Assembly (NCBI RefSeq): GCF_014279895.1
Contig: NZ_CP047954.1
Coordinates: forward strand, 744,001-808,000
Length of the DNA: 64,000 bases
Direction of reading: 5' to 3'
Source: Synechococcus sp. M16.1
Lineage (GTDB): Bacteria; Cyanobacteriota; Cyanobacteriia; PCC-6307; Cyanobiaceae
Shown: positions 50,532 through 60,843 of the stretch, piece after piece
Position numbering within the stretch: the first letter of the stretch is position 1
Layout: the number at the start of each line of letters is the position of its first letter
Notes under the pieces: generated by a model
What the model was told of the DNA's origin: nothing
Databases searched by the model: none
What the model saw: the letters and a program-made list of their open reading frames with translations, nothing else
Position numbers and translations under genes: made by a program

Positions 50532-50759
50532 TCAATCCTCTTTTGGGTTCTCCAGGTCGCGGCGGATCAGGGCCAGCAGGTAGGAGGGCGATTTGTAGCG
50601 GGTGGGCAGGCAGCGGTTCAGCGTTTCCAAATGCCCCCAGCAGACAGTGCGCTCAATGTCTTGAACGGTTTTTCCCTGCTGGAGGAGACGCCGCAGCGCC
50701 TTGCAATACATCGGATATCCCGCCTCTAATTCACCGATGGTGAGTTTTGCCTGAGGCAT
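50532..50759 (-). CDS. DUF3136 family protein
   Basis: 75 residues. TIGELEAGYPMYCKALRRLL and ERTVCWGHLETLNRCLP fit DUF3136, a small family of marine picocyanobacteria. Function unknown. Confidence 0.75.
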   Translation of the reverse strand: MPQAKLTIGELEAGYPMYCKALRRLLQQGKTVQDIERTVCWGHLETLNRCLPTRYKSPSYLLALIRRDLENPKED

Positions 50760-50804
50760 AGGACCACTGAAGCCAGTTCCAACCTATGCCCCCGCGGGCC
50801 AGGC

Positions 50805-51197
50805 TCAGCTGCCGAGCCAGGCGACGCAGTCGATTTCCACCCGTGCTCCCTTGGGGAGGGCTGCCACCTGAACGCAGGCGCGCGCTGGGCTGACCCCCTC
50901 GCCGAACACCTCGGCATAGATGCCATTCACGGTTGCGAAATCGCCCAGGTCCGCCAGGAACACCGTGGTGCGCACCACCTGAGCCGGGGTGGCGCCAGCT
51001 TCTTTCAGCACTGCACAGAGGTTTTTCAGCACCTGATGTGTTTCCGCCGCCACATCACCGTTCCCCACCATCGCGCCGGTGGCTGGATCCAATGGAATCT
51101 GCCCGGAGCAATAGAGCCACTCGCCGGCCAGCACTGCCTGGTTGTAAGGCCCAACCGGTGCAGGGGCGTCTTGAGTGGTGATGGCCTTGGCGCTCAT
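50805..51197 (-). CDS. ridA: RidA/YjgF family enamine/imine deaminase
   Basis: 130 residues from the ATG at 51197, which aligns with known RidA starts (AITTQDAPAPVGPYNQAV); an ATG at 51221 would add eight residues. Key residues are CSGQIPLDP, the Arg in SPARACVQVAALPKGA and the final VEIDCVAWLG. It hydrolyses reactive enamines from pyridoxal-phosphate enzymes. Confidence 0.93.
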   Translation of the reverse strand: MSAKAITTQDAPAPVGPYNQAVLAGEWLYCSGQIPLDPATGAMVGNGDVAAETHQVLKNLCAVLKEAGATPAQVVRTTVFLADLGDFATVNGIYAEVFGEGVSPARACVQVAALPKGARVEIDCVAWLGS

Positions 51198-51261
51198 GGG
51201 TTGGTTCTCAACAGCATTCATCACGATCATCGCCGTTGGTGATCCCCTGCTCCGCCATCGC

Positions 51262-52011
51262 TCATGCCGGCCGCCACTGGTCCTTGTGCTGGCGCAGCAC
51301 GGCCAACTCCGCGGCTGAACCGGCCTGCATGAACAGGTTTGTGCGGCGTTCCATGGCGATGCTGCTGGGCAGGCTGAGTTCTCCTTGGGCACGGAGCCTC
51401 CGCACCTCCCGGTAGCGCTCAGCCAGAACGGTGTCGCTGGGGCGTTGCTCCACGGCCCATTGCAGGTTGGCCTCGGTGTACTCGTGGGCACAACAAACCC
51501 TTGTGGCCTCGGGCAGTTCCGCCAGTTTCTGCAGGGCCTGATGCATCTGTTCAGCGCTGCCTTCAAACAGTCGGCCACAGCCCCCGCTGAACAGGGTGTC
51601 CCCGCAGAACAACAGGGGCCCGATCTCGCCGCCCTCCGGGTTCGGGATGAAAAAGGCGATGTGGGCCCGGGTGTGAGCCGCTACATCCAGCACCTCCACC
51701 TCATGGCCAAGAACAGTGATCCGGTCCCCATCCCGCACCGGCATCGTCTGGAACGGGATCCGCTCCCGGTCCTCAGCGGAGGCAATCACCGCAGCCTGGG
51801 GCCAGCGTTTCAGCAATTCCGGTGTGCCGCCGATGTGGTCGGCGTGGTGATGGGTCTGCAGCACGGCGGCCAGGCGCAACTGCCGTGCATCCAGCCACTC
51901 GCGCACCGGCGGCGCCACGGCAGGGTCGATCACCACGGCCTCCGCGCCCCTCACCCAGATCCAGATCAGGTTGTCCTGGAGCACCGGCAGGGCATGAAGT
52001 GAGGAATGCAT
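51262..52011 (-). CDS. gloB: Hydroxyacylglutathione hydrolase (glyoxalase II)
   Basis: 249 residues. The metallo-beta-lactamase motif [10 protein letters not shown] is present with later metal ligands in [23 protein letters not shown] and CAHEYT. It releases D-lactate and glutathione from S-lactoylglutathione. It diverges from hisG with 40 bases between. Confidence 0.93.
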   Translation of the reverse strand: MHSSLHALPVLQDNLIWIWVRGAEAVVIDPAVAPPVREWLDARQLRLAAVLQTHHHADHIGGTPELLKRWPQAAVIASAEDRERIPFQTMPVRDGDRITVLGHEVEVLDVAAHTRAHIAFFIPNPEGGEIGPLLFCGDTLFSGGCGRLFEGSAEQMHQALQKLAELPEATRVCCAHEYTEANLQWAVEQRPSDTVLAERYREVRRLRAQGELSLPSSIAMERRTNLFMQAGSAAELAVLRQHKDQWRPA

Positions 52012-52051
52012 CGTTAAAGTCCTGCCTGGTTAACCGGTCAGCGCTGGACCC

Positions 52052-52702
52052 ATGATCACCGTCGCGTTGGCCAAAGGAGCGCTGCTCAAAGATTCGGTGG
52101 CCCGCTTTGCGGCGGCTGGTCTTGATTTCTCCGCTGTTCTTGACAAGAACAACCGCCAGTTGATGGTGCCCACCCCTTGCGGGCGCGCCCGGGCCCTGCT
52201 GGTTCGCAACGGCGATGTGCCTACCTATGTGGCCTACGGCCAGGCTCAGCTGGGGGTGGTGGGTTACGACGTGCTCAAAGAGCATCAACTCCCCGTTGCT
52301 CAACTGGTGGACCTGGGCTTTGGCGGCTGCCGCATGGCTGTGGCGGTTCAGGAGAGCAGTGGTTACACCCGGGCCGCTGATCTGCCCGCCCACTGCCGCG
52401 TCGCCAGCAAATTCACCCACTGCGCCCGGGAATATTTCGATGCCCTCGACCTTCCCGTTGAGTTGGTTCACCTCAATGGCTCGGTGGAGCTGGGGCCCAT
52501 CACGGGAATGTCGGAAGCGATTGTCGACCTGGTGGCCACCGGTCGCACCCTGCGTGAGAACGGCCTGATCGCCATCGAAGACCTGTTCCACTCCACAGCT
52601 CGACTGGTGGGGCACCCCCTGTCGGTTCGCCTCGATCACGGCCCCTTGGCCTCCATCGTTGATGCGATCCGCGCAGCAACACCCGTCGGGAGCTCCAGCT
52701 GA
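52052..52702 (+). CDS. hisG: ATP phosphoribosyltransferase catalytic subunit, short form
   Basis: 216 residues, the length of the short HisG that needs HisZ as regulator. Features are [26 protein letters not shown] and the PRPP site [14 protein letters not shown]. It is the first step of histidine synthesis. The stop overlaps the ABC transporter start (TGATG). Confidence 0.93.
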   Translation: MITVALAKGALLKDSVARFAAAGLDFSAVLDKNNRQLMVPTPCGRARALLVRNGDVPTYVAYGQAQLGVVGYDVLKEHQLPVAQLVDLGFGGCRMAVAVQESSGYTRAADLPAHCRVASKFTHCAREYFDALDLPVELVHLNGSVELGPITGMSEAIVDLVATGRTLRENGLIAIEDLFHSTARLVGHPLSVRLDHGPLASIVDAIRAATPVGSSS

Positions 52703-54480
52703 TGGGGGCCGTCGCCGACTGGCGCCGGGTCCGTCGTCTCGGTCGTTATCTCGTGCGGGATCGCCGGCGGCTGCTGGTGGCCCTGCTGCTGCTGCTGCCC
52801 TTGGCCTTTGCCGGAGCACTGCAACCCGTTCTGCTCGGGCAGGCCGTCAGCGTCCTGCGCGGAGAGCCCAGTCTTCCCTTCCTTTCGGGGATGAGCCTCT
52901 CTGCCTCGATCCGCGTGATCATCGGGCTCTACTTCGTTTCCGTGCTGCTGCGGCTCGCCCTGCAGGGGGTTCAGCAATTCAGCATCCTGGCCGTCGGACA
53001 ACGGCTCACCGCCCGCATCCGCGACGACCTCTTTGAACATGCGTTGTCGCTGTCCCTGCGGTTTCACGACCGCATGCCGGTGGGCAAGTTGCTCACACGG
53101 CTCACCAGCGATGTGGATGCCCTGGCTGAGGTGTTCGGCAGTGGTGCCGTGGGCGTGCTCAATGATCTGGTGAGCCTGCTGGTGCTGGCCTCAACGATGT
53201 TGTTCATCGAGTGGAGGCTGGGGTTGCTGCTGTTGTTCACGCAGGTGCCCGTCACCCTGGCCGTGCTTTGGCTGCAGCGCCGTTACCGCAAGGCCAATTA
53301 CCGCGTGCGTGAAGAGCTTTCCCAGCTCAATGCCGATTTCCAGGAGAACCTCCAGGGCCTCGAGGTGGTTCAGATGTATGGCCGTGAAACGGTCAACAGC
53401 GCCCGTTTCCTGCGCACCGGCATGCACTACCGCAGCGCTGTGAACGGAACGATCTTTTTCGACAGCAGCATTTCAGCCTTCCTGGAATGGGTGGCTCTGG
53501 CCGCCATTGCCCTGGTGCTGGCCCTTGGCGGCTTGATGGTGACCAATGGCGCCATGGGTCTGGGCACCCTCACCACGTTCATCCTTGCCTCCCAGCGACT
53601 GTTTGATCCGTTGCGTCAGCTGGCGGAGCGTTTCACCCAGATCCAGGGTGGGCTCACGGCGGTCGAACGCATCGGCGAGTTGATGGAGGAGCCCCTTGAG
53701 ATCGCTGAGGCCAAAGGGGTTCTCCCCCACGTGAGTGGCGGTGGCGGCGAGGTGATCTTCGAGAACGTGAGCTTCGCCTATCGGCCGGACGATCCGATCC
53801 TCCGCAACCTCTCCTTCCGCATCGCCCCCGGAGAACATGTCGCCCTGGTGGGCCCCACGGGGTCGGGCAAAAGCACGATCATCCGCCTGCTCTGCCGCCT
53901 CTATGAACCCCAGCAGGGACGCATCCTTCTCGATGGACGGGACATCCGCACGATCCCGATGGCCGATCTCCGGCGTGAGCTGGGCGTCGTGCTTCAAGAC
54001 ACGTTCCTGTTCAGCGGCAATGTGGCCGACAACCTTCGGCTCAATGCGTCGGTGAGCGATCGAGAGCTGGCTCAGGTCTGCGCTGAGCTTGGTCTCAACG
54101 AGCTGCTGGCCAAGCTTCCCAACGGCCTGGAGACGGAGCTGCGCGAGCGGGGCGGCAACCTCTCTTCAGGAGAGCGCCAACTGCTGGCGGTAGCCCGGGT
54201 GGCGATCCGCAAACCAACGGTGTTGGTGATGGATGAAGCCACCGCCTTCATGGACCCTTCAACGGAAGCGACGCTGCAGGCTGATCTCGATCGCCTGCTG
54301 CAAAAGCGCACCGCCATCGTCATTGCCCATCGCCTGGCCACGGTGGAAGCCTCGGACCGCATTCTTGTGCTGCGCCGCGGTGAACTGATCGAGCAGGGAA
54401 CCCATCGCGAGCTCAGGGCCCGCGGCGGGCTCTATGCCCAGCTGGCTGATCTGCAGGAGCGGGGGTTGGCGCGACTGTGA
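52702..54480 (+). CDS. ABC exporter, fused membrane and ATPase domains (MsbA/MDR-like)
   Basis: 592 residues. Six membrane helices occupy about residues 20-310. The ATPase domain has Walker A GPTGSGKST, the signature LSSGERQ, Walker B VLVMDEAT and the switch His in IVIAHRLATV. It works as a homodimer or heterodimer exporting lipid or drug-like substrates; the substrate is unknown. Confidence 0.92.
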   Translation: MGAVADWRRVRRLGRYLVRDRRRLLVALLLLLPLAFAGALQPVLLGQAVSVLRGEPSLPFLSGMSLSASIRVIIGLYFVSVLLRLALQGVQQFSILAVGQRLTARIRDDLFEHALSLSLRFHDRMPVGKLLTRLTSDVDALAEVFGSGAVGVLNDLVSLLVLASTMLFIEWRLGLLLLFTQVPVTLAVLWLQRRYRKANYRVREELSQLNADFQENLQGLEVVQMYGRETVNSARFLRTGMHYRSAVNGTIFFDSSISAFLEWVALAAIALVLALGGLMVTNGAMGLGTLTTFILASQRLFDPLRQLAERFTQIQGGLTAVERIGELMEEPLEIAEAKGVLPHVSGGGGEVIFENVSFAYRPDDPILRNLSFRIAPGEHVALVGPTGSGKSTIIRLLCRLYEPQQGRILLDGRDIRTIPMADLRRELGVVLQDTFLFSGNVADNLRLNASVSDRELAQVCAELGLNELLAKLPNGLETELRERGGNLSSGERQLLAVARVAIRKPTVLVMDEATAFMDPSTEATLQADLDRLLQKRTAIVIAHRLATVEASDRILVLRRGELIEQGTHRELRARGGLYAQLADLQERGLARL

Positions 54481-54980
54481 TCGCTCCTCTGCCCATGCCT
54501 GCTGATCCTCTGTTGGAGCAGTACGGCCAGGGGGCGCGTCTCTGCCCCTGTGCCAATGATCAGATCACCTTGGTGTTCAGCCAGGAGTACCCCTTCGATC
54601 TGGTGGAACTCGAGCAGTTGCTGGAAGCGGTGGGCTGGAGCCGCCGGCCGATTCGCCGGGTGCGCAAAGCCCTCAGCCACAGCCTGCTCAAAGTTGGCCT
54701 CTGGCGGCACGACCCACGGGTGCCTCGTCTGGTGGGATTTGCGCGCTGCACCGGGGATGGTGTTTTCGAAGCCACCGTCTGGGACGTGGCCGTGCATCCC
54801 CTGTACCAGGGCAATGGTCTGGGCAAGCAGATGATGGCTTACATCCTCGAGGCTCTTGATCAGATGGGAACCGAGCGGGTCAGCCTGTTCGCCGATCCGG
54901 GCGTCGTCAGCTTTTACCAGGGCCAGGGCTGGGATCTCGAGCCCCAGGGCCATCGCTGTGCCTTCTGGTACGCCAACTGA
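54477..54980 (+). CDS. GNAT-family N-acetyltransferase
   Basis: 167 residues from the GTG overlapping the previous stop (an ATG at 54495 is possible). The acetyl-CoA loop is VHPLYQGNGLGKQMM, preceded by TVWDVAV. It resembles the chloroplast/cyanobacterial GNAT group. Substrate unknown. Confidence 0.85.
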   Translation: MIAPLPMPADPLLEQYGQGARLCPCANDQITLVFSQEYPFDLVELEQLLEAVGWSRRPIRRVRKALSHSLLKVGLWRHDPRVPRLVGFARCTGDGVFEATVWDVAVHPLYQGNGLGKQMMAYILEALDQMGTERVSLFADPGVVSFYQGQGWDLEPQGHRCAFWYAN

Positions 54981-54989
54981 TCGGATCCT

Positions 54990-55679
54990 TCAGCGCCGGT
55001 AGAGCCGCAACAGCTGCTCCGTTGATCGCCCCTGCCGCCACAGCCAGCGCAGCCGGGCATTGCGCCAGGCCTGCACCAGCACGCTTCGCTTCTGCCAGCG
55101 CTCTGCGCTGGTGAGCAGGGCACAGTTCAGTGAACGGAGGGGAGCGACCTGGCTCAGGCGTTCCACCAGGTCCAGGTCTTCCATCAGCGCCAGAGGCCGG
55201 TAGCCGCCCACGCGCTCATACAGCTGGCGCTGAATCAACAGGCCCTGATCGCCGTAAGGGCGTTGCAGCCAACGGCTGCGCAGGTTCACCATCCGCTCCA
55301 GCAGCCACAGCATCGGCCGCCTATGCGCCTCCACCTTGAAGTCGAAGCACCAGGCGCTCAGGTGAGCTTCTGGTCTCTTCAGAATCGCTCCCACCTTCTG
55401 GTGCCAGGTGTCCGGCAGGCGGCTGTCGGCGTGCAGCACCAGCACCCAGGCATGGGAGCTGTGGCCAACGCCCCAGCGCAGCTGTGGACCCCGTCCGGCG
55501 TTGGGACTGTTGAGCACGGTGGCGCCGGCCAGCTGAGCCACCGCCCGGGTGTGATCCCTACTTCCCGCGTCAGAGACGATCACTTCCAACTCCCCCGGCC
55601 ATCGCTGCAGATCCGCCAGCAGCAGCGGCAGCCTGCTGGCTTCCTCCAGGGTTGGAATTACAACGCTCAGCCCTGCCAT
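54990..55679 (-). CDS. Glycosyltransferase family 2 (TIGR04283-like)
   Basis: 229 residues. LSVVIPTLEEASRLPLLLAD, VIVSDAGSRDHT and LHADSRLP form the GT2 nucleotide-sugar site. The type is the short GT2 often found next to TIGR04282 proteins, as here. It overlaps the next upstream gene by 13 bases. Confidence 0.85.
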   Translation of the reverse strand: MAGLSVVIPTLEEASRLPLLLADLQRWPGELEVIVSDAGSRDHTRAVAQLAGATVLNSPNAGRGPQLRWGVGHSSHAWVLVLHADSRLPDTWHQKVGAILKRPEAHLSAWCFDFKVEAHRRPMLWLLERMVNLRSRWLQRPYGDQGLLIQRQLYERVGGYRPLALMEDLDLVERLSQVAPLRSLNCALLTSAERWQKRSVLVQAWRNARLRWLWRQGRSTEQLLRLYRR

Positions 55680-56308
55680 GGCCTCAGATCGCTCCAGTGA
55701 TCCAGATCATTCCTTTGGGCCACGAGGGCCGATGAGAGCTGCCGCCTGCGCGCCGCCTCCAGCGTTGCCTCCAGCACCCTGGGGCCGCCCCAGGGAATGC
55801 CGAGCAGCGGCCAGTGCTGCGGGCTGCGGATCAGGGATGCGCCGATCCCTAGCAGCCAGTAGCCCCCATCGGAGGCTGGCCCCAGCACCAGGTCATGCTG
55901 CTTCAACCGCTCAACGGCCTGCCTCAAATCATCGGGATTGAGTTCGGGCAGATCCGTGCCGATCACGAGGCAGGGCCTGTTGTGGCGATGGCCGTGCATC
56001 AATTGCCGTCGCAATCGGGTGCCGAGTTGCCCCCTCCCCTGCAGCCGCACCTGACCCATTCCCAGCTGTTGCCCCCAGCGCGTGGCCGCACGGGGGCCGA
56101 GTCCGCTCACCGCCAGCACCGGCTCGATCTCCATGGCGCCGGCGAGGTCCCGCACCACCGCAGCGGTGTGCTGCGTGAGCCGCCGTTGGATCCTTGTGGC
56201 GCGTTCGCTGCTGTTGGCCAGGCCCAGCTCATGGTTGAGATCGCGGCTCAAGCGGCGTTTGCATCGGCCCGGTGATGGCCAGCGGGCCATCACAACGATC
56301 TGCACCAT
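55667..56308 (-). CDS. DUF2064 / TIGR04282 glycosyltransferase-like protein
   Basis: 213 residues. MARWPSPGRCKRRLSRDL, VIGTDLPELNPDDLRQA and LGPASDGGYWLLG are the family's signature segments. It is likely an alpha/beta nucleotidyl-type transferase. It forms an operon with the GT2 gene and the protease. Confidence 0.85.
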   Translation of the reverse strand: MVQIVVMARWPSPGRCKRRLSRDLNHELGLANSSERATRIQRRLTQHTAAVVRDLAGAMEIEPVLAVSGLGPRAATRWGQQLGMGQVRLQGRGQLGTRLRRQLMHGHRHNRPCLVIGTDLPELNPDDLRQAVERLKQHDLVLGPASDGGYWLLGIGASLIRSPQHWPLLGIPWGGPRVLEATLEAARRRQLSSALVAQRNDLDHWSDLRPWQG

Positions 56309-56309
56309 C

Positions 56310-57437
56310 TCAGTTGTTGCGGGGCAGTTCCCGCGGGCGCACCTGCACGATCAGCTCTTTCCCATTGCGTTGAAGGGTGAGCTGCATCGGTTCCCCCACC
56401 TGGCCGCGGTCCACGGCGAGTTGCACTTCGGTGGGGGTTTGAACGGGGTTGTTTTCCACCTTGAGGATCAGATCGCACTGGCGGATGCCGGCCGCAGCGG
56501 CCGGAGTGCCTTTCACCACCTCCTTCACCAACACGCCATTCAGCTCGGGCACCGTGCAGGCGCTGTTGGTGGCATTGATTTCCCGCGCCAGCTGCGGCGT
56601 GAGGTTCATCAGCTGCACGCCGATGAAGGGATGGGAGGCCTGGCCGGTGCTGACGATCTGTTGCGCGATCCGCTTGGCCAGGTTGATCGGAACCGCAAAA
56701 CTCAAGCCGCCACCTGGGGCTGTGCGGATCGCTGTGTTGATGCCGATCACCTGACCGGCGGCATTGATCAACGGGCCGCCGCTGTTGCCGGGGTTCACCG
56801 CTGCATCGGTCTGGATGTAGGGAACCCGCTGGCCGTCACCGATCGCATTGAGGCGGCCGACGGCGCTGATGATGCCGGCCGTCACGGTGTTGTTAAGCCC
56901 AAACGGATTGCCGATGGCAATGGCCCATTCCCCCGGCTTGAGCTGGTCGGAGTTGCCCAGGGCCGCCACCGGCAGGTTGTCGGCCACCACTTTCACCACC
57001 GCCACGTCGGTGAGGGGGTCGGTGCCGAGAACCTTGCCCTTGAAATTGCGTCCGTCCGGCAGGGTTACCGCCACCTGATCGGCACCACGCACCACGTGCT
57101 CATTGGTGAAGATCAGGCCGCTGGCCCGGGTGATGAAGCCGGAGCCCTGGCCCTGCTGCCGCTGGCTGGAGGGACCCATCCCAAAAATCCCTCCGAAGGG
57201 GTTGGAGATCTCCTTCACCACATCGATGCGCACCACCGCTGGACCGACGCGATCCACCGCCTTCACGATCACGTTGTCCCCCGGTTGCAGAGGGGCGCTG
57301 CGGGGCTGATCGTGCACCACCGGTGGCGCCGTCATCGCTGGCTTGGGGGTCAGACCCAGCTGGTCTCTCACCAGGCTGCAACCGGAGAGTGCGCTCCCGG
57401 CCAGGGCGATGGCGAGCCAATGCTGGGCGTTGGGCAT
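56310..57437 (-). CDS. HtrA/Deg-type trypsin-like serine protease, lipoprotein
   Basis: 375 residues from the ATG at 57437. The start LAIALAGSALSGC ends in a lipobox (LSGC), so it should be a lipoprotein. The catalytic triad is His in TNEHVV, Asp in DPLTDVAVV and Ser in NPGNSGGPL. A PDZ domain follows (SHPFIGVQLMNLTPQ ... GVLVKEVVKGTPAAAAGI). It acts in periplasmic or lumenal protein quality control. The start at 57488 is unlikely because it would mask the lipobox. Confidence 0.92.
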   Translation of the reverse strand: MPNAQHWLAIALAGSALSGCSLVRDQLGLTPKPAMTAPPVVHDQPRSAPLQPGDNVIVKAVDRVGPAVVRIDVVKEISNPFGGIFGMGPSSQRQQGQGSGFITRASGLIFTNEHVVRGADQVAVTLPDGRNFKGKVLGTDPLTDVAVVKVVADNLPVAALGNSDQLKPGEWAIAIGNPFGLNNTVTAGIISAVGRLNAIGDGQRVPYIQTDAAVNPGNSGGPLINAAGQVIGINTAIRTAPGGGLSFAVPINLAKRIAQQIVSTGQASHPFIGVQLMNLTPQLAREINATNSACTVPELNGVLVKEVVKGTPAAAAGIRQCDLILKVENNPVQTPTEVQLAVDRGQVGEPMQLTLQRNGKELIVQVRPRELPRNN

Positions 57438-57520
57438 CACGACGAGATGTGTGCTGATGCATTTAAGACGGCCTGAGCGGATCGGCATGCGTAGATTCAG
57501 CGCTCGGGCGATGGGCGGTT

Positions 57521-58918
57521 TTGGCGCAGACGGGCGAAGAGCTCTGGATCAAGGTGCGGGATGGGTTGCAGGCGAAGCTGAGCAAGCCCACCTTCGAGAC
57601 CTTCATTCGCCCCACGGGTTGCAGCGGCTTTGCCAATGGAGAGCTGAAGCTTCTGGCCCCGAATCCCTTTGCCAGCGTTCGTCTGCGGGAGCAGCTGCTC
57701 CCCACGATCGCCGAGATGGCCAGCAGCATCAGCGGTCAGCCCGTCCAGGTGACGGTGCTGGCGGAAACCGCCTTGCCGCTGCCGGACGCCACCGATGAGG
57801 CCTCAGCCGCTGCAGATGCGGCGCCGCCTCCAGCGGCCCAGGAGTTGGCATCGGCTCCAGCGCGGAACGGCTCCCCACGGCGCTACCTGCCCGGGCTCAA
57901 TCCCCGCTACGTGTTCGGCCGTTTTGTGGTCGGCCCCAACAGCCGGATGGCCCATGCGGCAGCTTTGGCTGTGGCTGAAGCACCGGGCCGGGAGTTCAAC
58001 CCCCTGTTCATCTGCGGCGGTGTGGGCCTGGGCAAAACCCACCTGATGCAAGCCATTGGCCATTACCGGCTGGAAATCGACCCCGGGGCTCGGGTGGCCT
58101 ATGTCTCCACCGAAACCTTCACCAATGACCTGATCCAGGCCATCCGCAAGGACGGCATGCAGGCCTTCCGCGATCGCTACCGCGCCGCGGATCTGATCCT
58201 GGTGGACGACATTCAATTCATCGAGGGCAAGGAGTACACCCAGGAGGAGTTCTTCCACACCTTCAATGCCCTGCACGAGGCAGGCCGTCAGGTGGTGATC
58301 GCCAGTGATCGTCCCCCCAGCCAGATTCCACGGTTGCAGCAGCGCCTGATCTCCCGGTTCCAGATGGGCCTGATCGCAGACATTCAGTCGCCTGACCTGG
58401 AAACACGCATGGCGATTCTTCAGAAGAAAGCGGAACAGGAGCGCATGTCGCTGCCCCGTGATCTGATCCAGTACATCGCCGGTCGCTTCACCTCGAACAT
58501 CCGCGAGTTGGAAGGGGCCCTGACCCGGGCTGTGGCCTTCGCCTCCATCACGGGGCTGCCGATGACCGTGGAATCCGTGGCACCGATGCTCGACCCCACG
58601 GGGCAGGGGGTGGAGGTCACGCCGCAACAGGTGATCGACAAGGTGTCTGAAGTGTTTGATGTCACGGCCGAGGAGATGTGCAGCAGCACCCGTCGCCGCG
58701 CCGTGAGCCAGGCCCGTCAGGTGGGGATGTACCTCATGCGCCAGGGCACCGACCTCAGCCTGCCGAGGATCGGCGACAACTTCGGCGGAAAAGACCACAC
58801 CACGGTGATGTACGCGATCGAGCAGGTGGAGAAGAAACTGGCCTCCGACCCCCAGCTCGCCGGTCAGGTGCAGAAGGTGAAGGATCTCCTGCAGATCGAT
58901 TCCCGCAAGAAGCGCTGA
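57521..58918 (+). CDS. dnaA: Chromosomal replication initiator DnaA
   Basis: 465 residues from TTG, the position at which the typical [20 protein letters not shown] begins. Domain III has Walker [11 protein letters not shown] and Walker [11 protein letters not shown]. Domain IV ends with [19 protein letters not shown], the DnaA-box-binding helix. I see no cluster of DnaA boxes beside the gene, as is common in cyanobacteria, where dnaA and the origin may be apart. Confidence 0.96.
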   Translation: MAQTGEELWIKVRDGLQAKLSKPTFETFIRPTGCSGFANGELKLLAPNPFASVRLREQLLPTIAEMASSISGQPVQVTVLAETALPLPDATDEASAAADAAPPPAAQELASAPARNGSPRRYLPGLNPRYVFGRFVVGPNSRMAHAAALAVAEAPGREFNPLFICGGVGLGKTHLMQAIGHYRLEIDPGARVAYVSTETFTNDLIQAIRKDGMQAFRDRYRAADLILVDDIQFIEGKEYTQEEFFHTFNALHEAGRQVVIASDRPPSQIPRLQQRLISRFQMGLIADIQSPDLETRMAILQKKAEQERMSLPRDLIQYIAGRFTSNIRELEGALTRAVAFASITGLPMTVESVAPMLDPTGQGVEVTPQQVIDKVSEVFDVTAEEMCSSTRRRAVSQARQVGMYLMRQGTDLSLPRIGDNFGGKDHTTVMYAIEQVEKKLASDPQLAGQVQKVKDLLQIDSRKKR

Positions 58919-59587
58919 TCAGCAGCAGGCTTTCTTGTCACCTTTCCAGCCCGGCATGTCCTGTGCAGCGGCTGAGCAAACCAGCTGGCGGGCTGCTGCG
59001 AGTGCCGGCTCCAGGCGCCTGGAGCTGAAGGGGGGCAGGGGCCGGCTGCGCAGCCAGGCACCCCAACGAAACTCGTGATAGGGGATCAGGGGCTGAGGCT
59101 TGATCCACCCCTCCTGCTTCAGCTTCCACACGAGGCTCCTGTAGGGATCGTCGTCCAGTCCCAGCAGGCTCGTGGGCAGCTGCTCGGCCGGGCGCGGGCC
59201 GTTGCCTCGTCCGTCGTAGAGGTAGAGCCAGCCCTGGTTGTGCAGATGGGCCAGCACAGCGTTTCGGTCGGCGGTTGGCAGCTCCTCCACCACGTAACCC
59301 CAGGTGGTGGCCCCTGGATCAATGCCGATCAGGCCTCGCAGCCGGTGGTGCCGGTCCAGCATCCACATGGCGCCATCGGCAGATCGGATCAAAGGGACCG
59401 GTTTGCCGCGCAGGTAGTCAAGACGTTGCTGACGGGTGTCCTGGGCGAAATCCTTCTCGCGCGACCAGATCTCCGCCAGTCCCACACACCACTGGGTCGG
59501 CTGCAGCTGCGCCGCTGACACCTCAATCAGATCGGTCCTCCGATCGGGGGCGGGGATCGGTTGGTAAGCGGGCAGCCGCAGGGGCAC
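58919..59587 (-). CDS. ParB/Srx-like fold protein
   Basis: 222 residues. VSAAQLQPTQWCVGLAEIWS, KPVPLIRSADGAMWMLDRHH then RLRGL match the ParB-like nuclease fold (COG4318 type). It ends in Cys-Cys. DNA-binding or sulfiredoxin-like activity is possible. It is convergent with dnaA, with abutting stops. Confidence 0.75.
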   Translation of the reverse strand: MPLRLPAYQPIPAPDRRTDLIEVSAAQLQPTQWCVGLAEIWSREKDFAQDTRQQRLDYLRGKPVPLIRSADGAMWMLDRHHRLRGLIGIDPGATTWGYVVEELPTADRNAVLAHLHNQGWLYLYDGRGNGPRPAEQLPTSLLGLDDDPYRSLVWKLKQEGWIKPQPLIPYHEFRWGAWLRSRPLPPFSSRRLEPALAAARQLVCSAAAQDMPGWKGDKKACC

Positions 59588-59610
59588 GACTCAGCGTTGG
59601 CGCCCTCGCA

Positions 59611-60843
59611 CTATGACCCAATTAAGAAGGGTCGGGGATCCTGATCAAAGCGATCCCTCACCGGCAAGGGCTTGGCCTGCTCAGGGCCATCCAGCTGGGC
59701 GGTGGCTTCAAGGGCTTGACGCAGCAGTCGAGCGGCCGGGAGCGGCATATCCCTTGGCACCGAAATGCGATCGCGCAAATAGCGCAGCCCGGCGGCACTC
59801 CCCGCTGGAGGCGGGCAGGGGGTGTCGCGAACCAATCGGGTGAGGGCACAGCGCAGGGGCTGGTCAAAGGCTGCAGCACCCATGGGGTTCACCTCGCGCA
59901 GCCGTTGCTGGTGACGCAGCACCCGGCTCAGGGCGATGACGGCCTGATCGGCTTGATGGTCCACATCCCAGCAGGCTTCGTCCTCGCCGAGGCCATCACC
60001 TCGGTCGATCCGTTCGGCCAGGCGCTTTGCTTCCGCTCCATCGTCGGGCCAGCAGCCGCCCATCTGGGGCGGCAGGTCATGGGCATGGGTGTGGAAGTCG
60101 CTTTGGGTACCGCGGTAGGTCTCCAGTTGCTCCAGGGCACGGAACCAGCGGTCAATGGCTGGATGCTCAGCCCTCAGCCGGTATCCCTTGTAGTAAGCCA
60201 GCGAGGCATTCATCCGTTCCACGTAGGGAACGAAGATCAGATCCACGGTCTGCGGCTCCGGGCCCCGCAGCCACGGTCCTTCCTCCCGGTTCAGCTCCCG
60301 TTCGAAGCGCCGGGCGATGTCTTGAAACTGCTCTCGGGCCAGAACCTGTTGCCTCGGACTCAGCCGTGGTGAACACAGCCAGATGCACCAGGCCTGAAAC
60401 AGCAGCCGTTCAAGACGGCGCAGCTCCAGAGCTTCCGGCGCTGTCATCGCCATGCCCAGGGAGCCGAACTGCTGTTCGAGGGCCAGCAGGATGTCGTCGC
60501 TTTCGGTGATCAGCCGCCCGTTGAGCTCCAGGGCCGGCAACATCCCTGAGGGCACTTTCTCCAGGAACCACGGCTCCTTCGGGCCGTAGCAACGCATGGT
60601 GACTTTGCGGATCCGGTAGGGGATGCGCTTGAACTCCAGCCACAGCCAGATTTTTTGGCAGTAGGGGCACCAGGCGTGGTGGTCGCGGTACAGCGTGACC
60701 ATCACGTTGGATTCAGGCTGTCCGAACAGGCGCAACGTGGCCTGGGCACTGGTCGGCCCTTCAATCCGATTCGGTTCCGGCATCGCCAGGCTGGCCAGGT
60801 CCGACCAGCTCAGGGGTTCAGCTGATTCCGATGAAAGGGGCAT
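59611..60843 (-). CDS. Glutathione S-transferase family protein
   Basis: 410 residues from the ATG at 60843. The N-terminal domain has CPYCQK (a glutaredoxin-like active site) and GMLPALELNG then RLITESDD. The helical part is longer than usual, with about 150 extra residues at the C terminus. It is found near glutathione reductase and glyoxalase II genes. Confidence 0.85.
   Translation of the reverse strand: MPLSSESAEPLSWSDLASLAMPEPNRIEGPTSAQATLRLFGQPESNVMVTLYRDHHAWCPYCQKIWLWLEFKRIPYRIRKVTMRCYGPKEPWFLEKVPSGMLPALELNGRLITESDDILLALEQQFGSLGMAMTAPEALELRRLERLLFQAWCIWLCSPRLSPRQQVLAREQFQDIARRFERELNREEGPWLRGPEPQTVDLIFVPYVERMNASLAYYKGYRLRAEHPAIDRWFRALEQLETYRGTQSDFHTHAHDLPPQMGGCWPDDGAEAKRLAERIDRGDGLGEDEACWDVDHQADQAVIALSRVLRHQQRLREVNPMGAAAFDQPLRCALTRLVRDTPCPPPAGSAAGLRYLRDRISVPRDMPLPAARLLRQALEATAQLDGPEQAKPLPVRDRFDQDPRPFLIGS

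Noticed and set aside
51773-52819. 348-residue minus-strand frame over gloB, hisG and the ABC gene
   Set aside because: It crosses three well-supported genes; low protein-likeness.
56082-57476. 464-residue plus-strand frame opposite the HtrA protease
   Set aside because: Antisense to a protease with a complete catalytic triad; the product is His/Ala/Gly-rich without domains.
57438-57520. Replication origin beside dnaA
   Set aside because: I found no cluster of TTATCCACA-like DnaA boxes in the short intergenic space.
57803-58798. 331-residue minus-strand frame inside dnaA
   Set aside because: Shadow of dnaA.
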